Part shown: positions 1-5,692 of the stretch, piece by piece
Layout: the number at the start of each line of letters is the position of its first letter
Numbering within the stretch: the first letter of the stretch is position 1
From: JBGSOW01 sp041738875
Lineage (GTDB): Bacteria; Patescibacteriota; Dojkabacteria; CALFHW01
DNA: 8,252 bases
Assembly (NCBI GenBank): GCA_041738875.1
Contig: JBGSOW010000028.1
Location: forward strand, 1 to 8,252
Reading direction: 5' to 3'
Notes under the pieces: model-generated
What the model was told of the DNA's origin: nothing
Databases searched by the model: none
The model's input: the letters and a program-made list of their open reading frames with translations, nothing else
Program-made: the position numbers and the translations under genes

Positions 1-892
1 AATGAGCCAAGAACAAAATAGCCGACCCCAAAATTAGCTTCATTAGGGTGAATTTACCACTAGAGATCATCGATAAGTAGAGAAAGAAAGCAAAAGTCTG
101 TGGCAAAAACAACTGAGAAGTATATGCTTGACTCTCATAAACCAAAAGCCCTACGCTCACGGCGAATATGCTCATTAATTTATTACCCCCTAGTGCTTTG
201 AGGGATATTTTCAGAAATACTGCTGCAATTATCAGTGGGAAGACGATATCAATAACATAACCTACCCTCTCTATACCGCTCCCAGATCCTTGGATCATCA
301 TCGCCCAAATAGTATGGAAAAAGGTAGTATATCCAGGCTGCAAGAACAGGTTCGAACAATCAACAGGTTGCAAACAAAGAACATCTCTCACTGCCATTTG
401 ATTCACCACTGCAGCATGCTGAAGATAATCCAACGCAACTACTGATTCATGCTGCCGAATAGGAAGAAATATAAAAAGAATATACAGTAGAATTGGCAGG
501 ATCAATAAAGCAAGTAGCCTCAAAGTCTTCTTTAGATCAGAAGCCTCCTTCATCCAAAGCACAAAAAAGAGAAGATAATGCCAATATATAGTGATTCCTA
601 TACCTATTAAACCTGCAAAATCAATATAACTAACAAAATCATTTTGACCTACTATAAGCCAGTTAAATAGATAAATAAGAGGATACACAACAAACATAAA
701 GGCCGAAGTAAACCCAAAATATTCAGCTTTAAAGAACAATTTCGCCATGATACTAGGCAAAGTAAGAATCACAGCCAAAAAGTATGCGAGGTAAACGTAT
801 TCAAACACAGGTGGCAGTTCCGAAATAAACAACCTCACACTAAGCATGCTTACCAGAAGTAGAACTTGTAGTGCATTAATAATTATTTTCAT
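1..892 (-). CDS. Polytopic membrane protein, possible GT-C type glycosyltransferase (3' end outside window)
   Basis: The frame is open for 297 codons from the ATG at 890-892 to the left edge, so the C-terminal part is missing. What remains is very hydrophobic, with about seven or eight likely membrane helices (near residues 3-22, 32-54, 58-80, 92-114, 123-144, 186-200, 210-230 and 240-255). Between two helices lies a polar, probably outward-facing loop (about 146-190) containing ALDYLQHAAVVNQ and FLQPGYTTFFH, with Cys173 and Cys179 that could pair. An Asp-x3-His motif in such a loop followed by a QPGY..FH segment, and a later FLPQT helix start, recall GT-C enzymes that use lipid-phosphate sugars; that assignment is inference. 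The start overlaps the stop of the upstream gene (ATGA, 889-892), which indicates translational coupling. Other polytopic membrane proteins such as polymerases or flippases remain possible. Confidence 0.8.
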   Translation of the reverse strand, partial: MKIIINALQVLLLVSMLSVRLFISELPPVFEYVYLAYFLAVILTLPSIMAKLFFKAEYFGFTSAFMFVVYPLIYLFNWLIVGQNDFVSYIDFAGLIGIGITIYWHYLLFFVLWMKEASDLKKTLRLLALLILPILLYILFIFLPIRQHESVVALDYLQHAAVVNQMAVRDVLCLQPVDCSNLFLQPGYTTFFHTIWAMMIQGSGSGIERVGYVIDIVFPLIIAAVFLKISLKALGGNKLMSIFAVSVGLLVYESQAYTSQLFLPQTFAFFLYLSMISSGKFTLMKLILGSAILFLAH

Positions 893-1554
893 TCGCAATC
901 CACAACTAATTCAAACTCAATTTCCGTATCTTGAGAATATTTTGTCTCAATTAAAATCGCTCTAGGTATATCATTTGAAGTCTTAAACTCCAGATCACTT
1001 TCCCCTACTTTAATTAATCTCAAATTACATTTGTCTACATTGAATACAACATCGTTTTGATTTAAAACTACCCCTGTAATGTCAGTCCTTGATCCAAGTA
1101 TTATCCTATAGGCTTCAAACTCTCCGTTTTCTTGAGATTGAGTAATGAAGTATTGAAACAAAACAGTATCATGACCCAGTCTCTGCATCACTGACCTTCT
1201 ATTTATCTCCAAACCCAAACCTCTATTCACGCCACTTGCAATTTGAGTAGTTTTTTTATTCCACAATGCAAAATCAAATCCCTCAGTAATCTCCACGTAT
1301 CCAATACCGTTATCGAAAACTTGTGGCCCACTACCACCTATAAAGTTATCAGTTGCGGCACTAATTGTAAGATAATCTTCAATGCTTGGTAAATCAATCA
1401 CCTGCACGTTATTTGACAAATATACATCAAACTTTTCGTAATTTAAATATCTTATAAAATACGATAAAGAAAGAATAAATATCAAAAAAACTAGGAACAT
1501 TGGAAAAATAATATCCCTAAGTAAATCTATATGTGTAGCATCTTGATTTCGCAT
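889..1554 (-). CDS. Single-pass membrane-anchored protein of unknown function
   Basis: This gene encodes 221 residues that I do not recognise. Residues 1-14 are polar, 15-35 form one strong membrane helix (FPMFLVFLIFILSLSYFI), and the remaining ~185 residues look like a soluble, beta-rich domain that would lie outside the membrane. The helix is not followed by a clear signal-peptidase site, so it is probably an uncleaved anchor. There are two cysteines, Cys176 and Cys220, the latter next to the C-terminus, which could form a disulfide. It is the first gene of a leftward operon and its TGA stop overlaps the ATG of the polytopic membrane protein gene, so the two products are probably made together and may act as partners in the envelope. 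No Shine-Dalgarno sequence precedes the start, although a good promoter lies about 50-80 bp upstream. The function is unknown. Confidence 0.85.
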   Translation of the reverse strand: MRNQDATHIDLLRDIIFPMFLVFLIFILSLSYFIRYLNYEKFDVYLSNNVQVIDLPSIEDYLTISAATDNFIGGSGPQVFDNGIGYVEITEGFDFALWNKKTTQIASGVNRGLGLEINRRSVMQRLGHDTVLFQYFITQSQENGEFEAYRIILGSRTDITGVVLNQNDVVFNVDKCNLRLIKVGESDLEFKTSNDIPRAILIETKYSQDTEIEFELVVDCE

Positions 1555-1604
1555 TTGATTGTACCTATTTTGTTTAGCTATACATTAGAATAATTATAGT
1601 TAGA

Positions 1605-1633
1605 ATTATAAACTGAACAAGCTCGTAAGTCAA
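1605..1633 (-). promoter_or_regulatory. Sigma70-type promoter for the leftward membrane-protein operon
   Basis: On the minus strand TTGACT (1628-1633) is followed by a 17-nt spacer and TATAAT (1605-1610), close to the housekeeping consensus. Transcription would begin near 1598, giving a leader of about 44 nt to the ATG at 1554. The leader contains AATAGGTAC but no good Shine-Dalgarno sequence. A second TATAAT (1593-1598) sits just downstream. Confidence 0.7.
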
Positions 1634-1730
1634 TACTATAGGATATCGCGCAAGCTATTTAAGACACTCATAGAATCGTCGTTTCGTCGATAAAAGCATA
1701 CTACTTACAAAGCTACACCCCTAAATTGGT

Positions 1731-1760
1731 TTGTACTACAGGATACTTCTGTGATATTAT
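1731..1760 (+). promoter_or_regulatory. Candidate upstream promoter for the sortase gene
   Basis: TTGTAC (1731-1736), an 18-nt spacer and TATTAT (1755-1760) resemble a sigma70 promoter. It would start transcription near 1767, about 43 nt before the sortase ATG. The second TACTAYAGGATA box overlaps the -35 and spacer. The -35 match is moderate. Confidence 0.4.
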
Positions 1761-1797
1761 CCAAATGTATTCTAATAGCTCTTTCGAGAACTGAATA

Positions 1798-1809
1798 TAT
1801 TATTAAATA
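1798..1809 (+). promoter_or_regulatory. Candidate leaderless -10 element at the sortase start
   Basis: TATTAT (1798-1803) is followed by six bases and then the ATG at 1810, the spacing expected when transcription starts at the initiation codon. No convincing -35 lies 16-18 bp upstream. In AT-rich DNA a single hexamer is weak evidence; the same geometry at 2539-2551 makes it worth noting. Confidence 0.35.
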
Positions 1810-2490
1810 ATGAAAGATATGCAAGACAGTAATATACTGAAAAACACAATAAAAACTCTCGTAGCAGCATACAAGGTGCTGGGGGTTTTTCTTATTCTTA
1901 TTTCATTTGGGCTGTTGATTGTAAATGCGTCGCCTGAGCTTTGGTATTCTCTGGATAATGGTGCGTTTGAGTCTGACAAAAATGGTTTGATCAGTACTAT
2001 CGAAGCAGAAGAAAATAATCCTGGTGTGAGAAATAGAAACCGCACCCTTTACTCCGCAGCACAGAAGTTGCCAGAGAAAGACCCTTCCCTTCCGAACGTT
2101 ACTACACTGATCATAAATAGGGTCGGTATAAATGGACAAGTGCGCACAGGTGATGGGGATAGTGTTTTAGATATAGGAATATGGTCGCCAAGCAACTTTG
2201 CACAGAATCCGGCCGTCAGGCAACCTATAGTCCTATCTTCTCATAGATATGGGTTAATCTCTTGGACCCGTGAATACCGCGACCTTAACTCTTTCTATAG
2301 CTTGCCTAACCTCGCTATCGGAGACGAAGTGATAATTATCCATGAACAAAGAAAATACACATACAAGATCAAAACCATGGAGGAGAACACTAGCCTGCGT
2401 GTATCAGACGGAGACGATCTAATTTTAGTTACGTGCAAATATTTCAGATCACCAGAAAGAATTATAGTAAGGGCTGAGGCCACGTGGTAA
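1810..2490 (+). CDS. Sortase family transpeptidase
   Basis: Sortases cleave a C-terminal sorting motif through a thioester at the catalytic cysteine and join the protein to cell-wall precursor or to another subunit outside the membrane. The 226-residue protein has a cytoplasmic start, one membrane helix (about residues 19-40) acting as an N-terminal anchor, a ~55-residue linker, and a sortase barrel. The catalytic His is His145 in LSSHRYG, the nucleophile is Cys209 in LILVTCKYF, and the Arg is Arg217 in PERIIVRAE; order and spacing fit the family. The HRYG and LVTC contexts suggest a class D/E-like or undefined class; I cannot settle it by eye. The ATG at 1810 is used; a second at 1819 would also leave the helix intact. 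The next gene encodes a tiny exported protein with a sorting-signal-like C-terminus, a probable substrate. Confidence 0.9.
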   Translation: MKDMQDSNILKNTIKTLVAAYKVLGVFLILISFGLLIVNASPELWYSLDNGAFESDKNGLISTIEAEENNPGVRNRNRTLYSAAQKLPEKDPSLPNVTTLIINRVGINGQVRTGDGDSVLDIGIWSPSNFAQNPAVRQPIVLSSHRYGLISWTREYRDLNSFYSLPNLAIGDEVIIIHEQRKYTYKIKTMEENTSLRVSDGDDLILVTCKYFRSPERIIVRAEATW

Positions 2491-2515
2491 CAATTTAAAA
2501 AATATATAATAGATG

Positions 2516-2544
2516 TTGACAAAATTAATACTATAGGATAAAAT
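2516..2544 (+). promoter_or_regulatory. Strong promoter with predicted leaderless start for the small exported protein
   Basis: A perfect TTGACA (2516-2521), a 17-nt spacer and TAAAAT (2539-2544) form the best plus-strand promoter in the window. Six bases separate the -10 from the ATG at 2551, so the expected start of transcription is the A of the start codon. The spacer contains the TACTATAGGATA box, whose last two bases overlap the -10. The gene can therefore be expressed separately from, and probably more strongly than, the sortase. An extra TATAAT lies at 2505-2510. Confidence 0.7.
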
Positions 2545-2550
2545 CAAACA

Positions 2551-2796
2551 ATGAAAAATTTAATCAAAAAAACAATCTACATTTTGCCTGCTCTAATGCT
2601 AGGTCTTAGCTCAGTGAAAGCTGACGCAGCTCTACTTGAATGTATACCAACAAATGGTATTTACGGAGGAGTTGACTGTATACCGCCAGCAACAGCATTC
2701 TCACAAAATGAGGTGATGCTACTTGCTTCAATAGCGTTTTTCGCAGGTATTGCGGTACTTTCAGTATCCAAATACGTCTCAGCAAAAATAGCGTAA
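2551..2796 (+). CDS. Small exported protein with sorting-signal-like C-terminus, candidate sortase substrate
   Basis: I do not recognise this 81-residue protein, but its layout is clear. Residues 1-26 form a signal peptide: Lys2, Lys6 and Lys7, a hydrophobic core at 8-20, and ADA at 24-26 as a likely signal-peptidase I site. The next ~27 residues are the only exposed part and include Cys31 and Cys43, each followed by Ile-Pro, so a disulfide loop is plausible. A PPATA motif (45-49), a hydrophobic helix (about 54-72) and a tail with Lys74 and Lys79 follow. This order matches a cell-wall sorting signal; PPATA is close to the LPxTA type, with Pro in place of Leu. The gene lies 60 bp behind a sortase and has its own strong promoter. 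It may be a minimal pilin-like or wall-anchored subunit. A plain two-helix membrane protein is the main alternative. Confidence 0.8.
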   Translation: MKNLIKKTIYILPALMLGLSSVKADAALLECIPTNGIYGGVDCIPPATAFSQNEVMLLASIAFFAGIAVLSVSKYVSAKIA

Positions 2797-3027
2797 GCTA
2801 CGCAAGGATTACACATTCTTAATGTTTGCAGATTAACCTGACTAGGATAGAATAAGTTAGTTAGACTTAGCTAATTTGTCCTAATTTCTAGCATGACTGC
2901 AAAGCAATTCCTAAGTTCATAGGACGAAGACATCACAAAAATTCTAGAAAGCGCCAGAGCAGAAATAAACAAGAATTAATCCGCCCCATGCTAGAATATT
3001 TGCATAACTTGTTTCTCAACAATCAGA
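2797..3027. other. Intergenic region with promoter-like site and interrupted mini-ORF
   Basis: No intact gene is supported in these 231 bp. A small hairpin GCGTA-AGC-TACGC (2791-2803) overlaps the stop codon of the preceding gene but lacks a T-run. A promoter-like pair TTGCAG (2826-2831), 16 nt, TAGAAT (2848-2853) points rightward. A 28-sense-codon reading frame from ATG 2893 to TAA 2979 is broken by one in-frame TAG at 2920-2922. A second promoter-like site lies at 2989-2997. Confidence 0.5.
2989..2997 (+). promoter_or_regulatory. Extended -10 element for the PfkB-family kinase gene
   Basis: TGCTAGAAT contains TG, one base and a TAGAAT hexamer, an extended -10 that needs little -35 contact; none is visible. 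Transcription would begin near 3004, giving a leader of about 24 nt without a Shine-Dalgarno sequence. The same nine bases occur before the small basic protein gene (5458-5466). Confidence 0.4.
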
Positions 3028-3951
3028 ATGAATAAAGCTCTTATTGTAGGCTCGCTTGCTTTTGATATTATTTTCTCAGTGCACGGCGATATCCGTGACG
3101 AAATTAAATTAGAAAACGGCGAACTTGGGAATGTTAACCTAATGTTCACTGCCAATGGCAAAAAAAGATATTTTGGTGGAACAGCAGGAAACATCTCATA
3201 TGGGCTTAGCCTTTTAAGTAGCAACCATACCCTATTCTCTCTCGCAGGAAAAGACTTTACACAAGATTACGAAGAACACTTAAACCGAGGTAATGCAGAT
3301 TTACAAGTTGTTGTTGAAGAAGAAAAATTCACTGCAACTTACTACGGTATTTCTGATGAAAAATACCAACAAATTGGAATTTGGCAGCCAGACGCATATC
3401 TAGGTATTGATACAATCCCACTAGCTTCTAAATTAGATAATAAAAGAATCGAGGAATATAGCGTTGCGATATTTAGCCCAGGAACTGGGTTAAGCATTAG
3501 AAACCATATGCATGAATTCCGCCAAAAAAGAGGAAATAAGCCAACTGTTATCTTCGATCCTAGCCAAGTGCTATCAATTTTCTTTACCAAGGAATTATTG
3601 CACGAATGCCTGTCTATGACTGATATCGTAGTTGGAAATGAAACTGAAATTAATCAATTCGAAAAGCTTTTCGGGTTTGGAATTGACGAAATTTATAAAA
3701 CTGGCGTCAAAACCATAATTGAAACAAAAGGCGAAAAAGGCGTAACAATATACACAGAAAAGTCGGAAGAGCACATAGACGCAATCAAGCCTAAAAAACT
3801 AGTCGAAACAACTGGTGCAGGAGATGCATTTAGAGCTGGTTTGATCAGTGGTATTTTGGATGGCAAATCAATCAAAGAAGCCTGCCTCATTGGAAATAAG
3901 CTCGGTGCAGCATGTGTTTCAGAGTACGGAGGACAATTATACGAAATCTAG
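3028..3951 (+). CDS. PfkB/ribokinase-family sugar or nucleoside kinase, probable adenosine kinase
   Basis: PfkB-family kinases move the gamma-phosphate of ATP to a sugar hydroxyl; adenosine kinase makes AMP from adenosine. The 307-residue protein has normal length for the family. Visible marks are the N-terminal GSLAFDI strand, the glycine-rich GGTAGN (50-55) of the substrate side, FDPSQ (176-180), the NxxE magnesium motif as Asn204-Glu-Thr-Glu207, and the signature TTGAGDAF (261-268) with catalytic base Asp266 and its anion hole. The substrate cannot be read directly from sequence. Adenosine is favoured because the next gene, 62 bp away on the same strand, encodes S-adenosylhomocysteinase, whose product adenosine must be removed to pull the reaction forward, and because GSLAFD, GGTAGN and DPSQ occur together in adenosine kinase-like PfkB members. 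Ribokinase or another nucleoside kinase is the alternative. Confidence 0.88.
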   Translation: MNKALIVGSLAFDIIFSVHGDIRDEIKLENGELGNVNLMFTANGKKRYFGGTAGNISYGLSLLSSNHTLFSLAGKDFTQDYEEHLNRGNADLQVVVEEEKFTATYYGISDEKYQQIGIWQPDAYLGIDTIPLASKLDNKRIEEYSVAIFSPGTGLSIRNHMHEFRQKRGNKPTVIFDPSQVLSIFFTKELLHECLSMTDIVVGNETEINQFEKLFGFGIDEIYKTGVKTIIETKGEKGVTIYTEKSEEHIDAIKPKKLVETTGAGDAFRAGLISGILDGKSIKEACLIGNKLGAACVSEYGGQLYEI

Positions 3952-4013
3952 ATAATATTTCTAAATAAACTTAATTGAACAACTAAATAAATTAATTTAA
4001 TCAATATATTGTT

Positions 4014-5423
4014 ATGAATACTGTTGTGAATACTGGGGATTATATAGTTACAGATATTGAACTTGCGGAATACGGTAGGAAAGAAATTAATATGGCCGAA
4101 AAAGAAATGCCGGGGTTGATGTCGCTTAGGGAAAAGTATGGGAAAACAAAGCCACTTAGTGGGGCAAAAATAATCGGTAGCTTGCATATGACGATTCAGA
4201 CTGCGGTTTTGATTGAGACTTTGACCGCGCTTGGTGCGGAAGTTAGGTGGGCAAGCTGTAATATTTTCTCAACTCAAGATCATGCGGCGAGTGCAATTGC
4301 GAAAACCGGCGTTCCGGTTTTCGCAAAAAAAGGCGAGACACTAGAAGAGTATTGGGACTATATCGATCAAACATTTGACTGGGGTGATGACCTGCCAAAC
4401 CTTATCCTAGACGATGGGGGTGATGCAACTGCATATCTACACCTAGGATTTGCAGCAGAGAAAGATATAAAGGTACTAGATAAAAAAACAACCTCACCAG
4501 AAGAAAAAGTCTTTTACCAAAAGGTGAGAGATGTAGTTGCCAAATACCCTGGACGTTTCACTAAAATTATGGAAAGTATCAAAGGCGTGAGTGAAGAAAC
4601 TACCAGTGGAGTGCACAGGCTTTATAACATGCATGCAGCTGGCGAACTACAATTCCCAGCAATCAACGTAAACGATTCAGTTACCAAATCAAAGTTCGAT
4701 AATCTATATGGCTGCAGGCATTCAGCAGTTGACGGCATCATGAGAGCAACTGATATCATGCTTTCTGGAAAAGTTGTCGTGATTGCAGGTTTCGGCGATG
4801 TAGGCAAAGGAACAGCACAATCTTTCAAAGGACAAGGTGCGCGCATCGTTATTACTGAAATCGATCCAATCTGCGCGCTTCAGGCTGCAATGGAAGGCTT
4901 CCAAGTTATGAAAATGGAAGATGCAGCACAAATTGGGGATATCTTCATAACTGCAACTGGCTGCCTAAATGTGATCACCCACGAACACATGCTGGCCATG
5001 AAAGACCAAGCGGTTATTGCAAATATCGGGCACTTCGACGCTGAAATCGATGTAGAATCACTACGAGGTTACAATTGGAACAATATCAAACCACAAGTTG
5101 ATTTAATAACTCTACCTAGCGGAAAAACTTTAATTCTACTTTCAGAAGGTAGGCTTATGAACCTTGGTAATGCAACTGGACATCCAAGTTTCGTCATGTC
5201 CAATAGCTTTACAAATCAAGTACTTGCGCAGATTGAGCTTTTTACAAAATCTGAACAATACGAAATTGGCGTGCATACTCTTCCAAAAGAATTAGACGAA
5301 GAAGTAGCAAGATTACACCTAGAGAAAGTCGGTGCAGTTCTGGATTCACTTTCTGAAGAACAAGCCAAATATCTAGGAGTGCCCAAAAACGGACCGTTCA
5401 AAGCAGATCACTATCGTTACTAG
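4014..5423 (+). CDS. ahcY: S-adenosylhomocysteinase (S-adenosyl-L-homocysteine hydrolase)
   Basis: This cytosolic enzyme reversibly hydrolyses S-adenosylhomocysteine to adenosine and homocysteine using tightly bound NAD, which relieves inhibition of methyltransferases. The 469-residue sequence is full length. It shows SCNIFSTQDHAASAI (signature 1, from about residue 81), LDDGGDAT (132-139), SEETTSGVHRL (193-203), the catalytic stretch with Lys225, Asp229, Asn230 and Cys234, the Rossmann NAD motif GFGDVGKG (259-266), GHFDAEID (339-346), and the conserved C-terminal GPFKADHYRY that reaches the partner subunit's NAD site. Residues about 150-190 form the ~40-residue insertion of the plant/bacterial long type. 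The ATG at 4014 places the family start (DIELAEYGRKEI) at residue 14, as expected. No Shine-Dalgarno sequence precedes it; the 62-bp gap after the kinase gene is very AT-rich and shows no terminator, so cotranscription is likely. Confidence 0.97.
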   Translation: MNTVVNTGDYIVTDIELAEYGRKEINMAEKEMPGLMSLREKYGKTKPLSGAKIIGSLHMTIQTAVLIETLTALGAEVRWASCNIFSTQDHAASAIAKTGVPVFAKKGETLEEYWDYIDQTFDWGDDLPNLILDDGGDATAYLHLGFAAEKDIKVLDKKTTSPEEKVFYQKVRDVVAKYPGRFTKIMESIKGVSEETTSGVHRLYNMHAAGELQFPAINVNDSVTKSKFDNLYGCRHSAVDGIMRATDIMLSGKVVVIAGFGDVGKGTAQSFKGQGARIVITEIDPICALQAAMEGFQVMKMEDAAQIGDIFITATGCLNVITHEHMLAMKDQAVIANIGHFDAEIDVESLRGYNWNNIKPQVDLITLPSGKTLILLSEGRLMNLGNATGHPSFVMSNSFTNQVLAQIELFTKSEQYEIGVHTLPKELDEEVARLHLEKVGAVLDSLSEEQAKYLGVPKNGPFKADHYRY

Positions 5424-5457
5424 ACATTAACTAGTTGTGGTATGCGCGATATTTTCC

Positions 5458-5466
5458 TGCTAGAAT
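5458..5466 (+). promoter_or_regulatory. Extended -10 element before the small basic protein gene
   Basis: TGCTAGAAT, identical to the nine bases at 2989-2997, would give a start near 5473 and a ~21-nt leader. A second hexamer, TATTAT (5481-5486), is followed by seven bases and the ATG at 5494, so a leaderless start is also possible. Neither has a clear -35. Confidence 0.35.
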
Positions 5467-5493
5467 TAATTAACTAAATTTATTATTAATGCC

Positions 5494-5622
5494 ATGTCAG
5501 CAAAGGATAAAGGTAACCAGCGAGTTTCAGCAAGCGATACAGCAGCCAAAAAACCTCTTAGTAGTAAACAGGCCAAAAAATTACGCAAAGAAAAAAAAGC
5601 TGCAAAAAAGATCAAGATCTAG
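5494..5622 (+). CDS. Small lysine-rich basic protein (42 aa)
   Basis: A complete reading frame runs from ATG 5494 to TAG 5620-5622, encoding 42 residues with 13 lysines, 2 arginines and only 2 acidic residues. The N-terminal half (MSAKDKGNQRVSASDT) looks flexible. The C-terminal half, with repeated KK and AKK steps (KQAKKLRKEKKAAKKIKI), should form a highly basic helix or tail. Such composition fits a nucleic-acid- or ribosome-binding peptide, but no family is recognised. It lies 70 bp after ahcY on the same strand with its own possible -10 elements. The composition is unlike random AT-rich DNA and no other gene uses this stretch, so it is probably real. Its small size keeps certainty moderate. 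Confidence 0.6.
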   Translation: MSAKDKGNQRVSASDTAAKKPLSSKQAKKLRKEKKAAKKIKI

Positions 5623-5632
5623 TTGGACTTGT

Positions 5633-5692
5633 CTAAGCTAATCTGGGCTAGTGTAATGCAAGCTAGGCTAATCTAAGTTAAATTAATTAGCT
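5633..5692. repeat. Imperfect 15-bp tandem units between convergent genes
   Basis: Units beginning CTAAGCTAATCT (5633), CTAGTGTAATGC (5648), CTAGGCTAATCT (5663) and TTAAATTAATTA (5678) recur every 15 bp and share CTA-N3-TAAT. The first and third match at 11 of 12 positions. TAAGCTAAT (5634-5642) can also pair with ATTAGCTTA (5686-5694), and GCTAAT (5667-5672) with ATTAGC (5686-5691), so the segment may fold and end transcription from one or both sides. All reading frames contain stops. Confidence 0.4.

Larger units (their letters stand above)
1555..1809. other. Divergent intergenic control region between envelope operon and sortase gene
   Basis: No gene is supported in these 255 bp. The region holds the leftward promoter (1605-1633), two copies of a TACTAYAGGATA box exactly 100 bp apart (1634-1645 and 1734-1745), and two candidate rightward promoters for the sortase (1731-1760 and a -10 at 1798-1803). 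The middle part (about 1650-1725) shows nothing I can assign. Confidence 0.6.

Noticed and set aside
1765..1794. Nine-codon reading frame (MYSNSSFEN) right after the candidate sortase promoter, resembling a leader peptide
   Set aside because: It is very short, has no attenuator-like hairpins or codon bias, and the sequence offers no further support.
1803..2522. Minus-strand reading frames over the sortase gene
   Set aside because: The plus strand carries a clear sortase with catalytic residues; the opposite frames lack any motif.
2628..2645. Lipoprotein reading of the small exported protein using Cys31
   Set aside because: The residues before Cys31 are Leu-Leu-Glu; Glu at -1 does not fit a lipobox, whereas ADA at 24-26 fits signal peptidase I.
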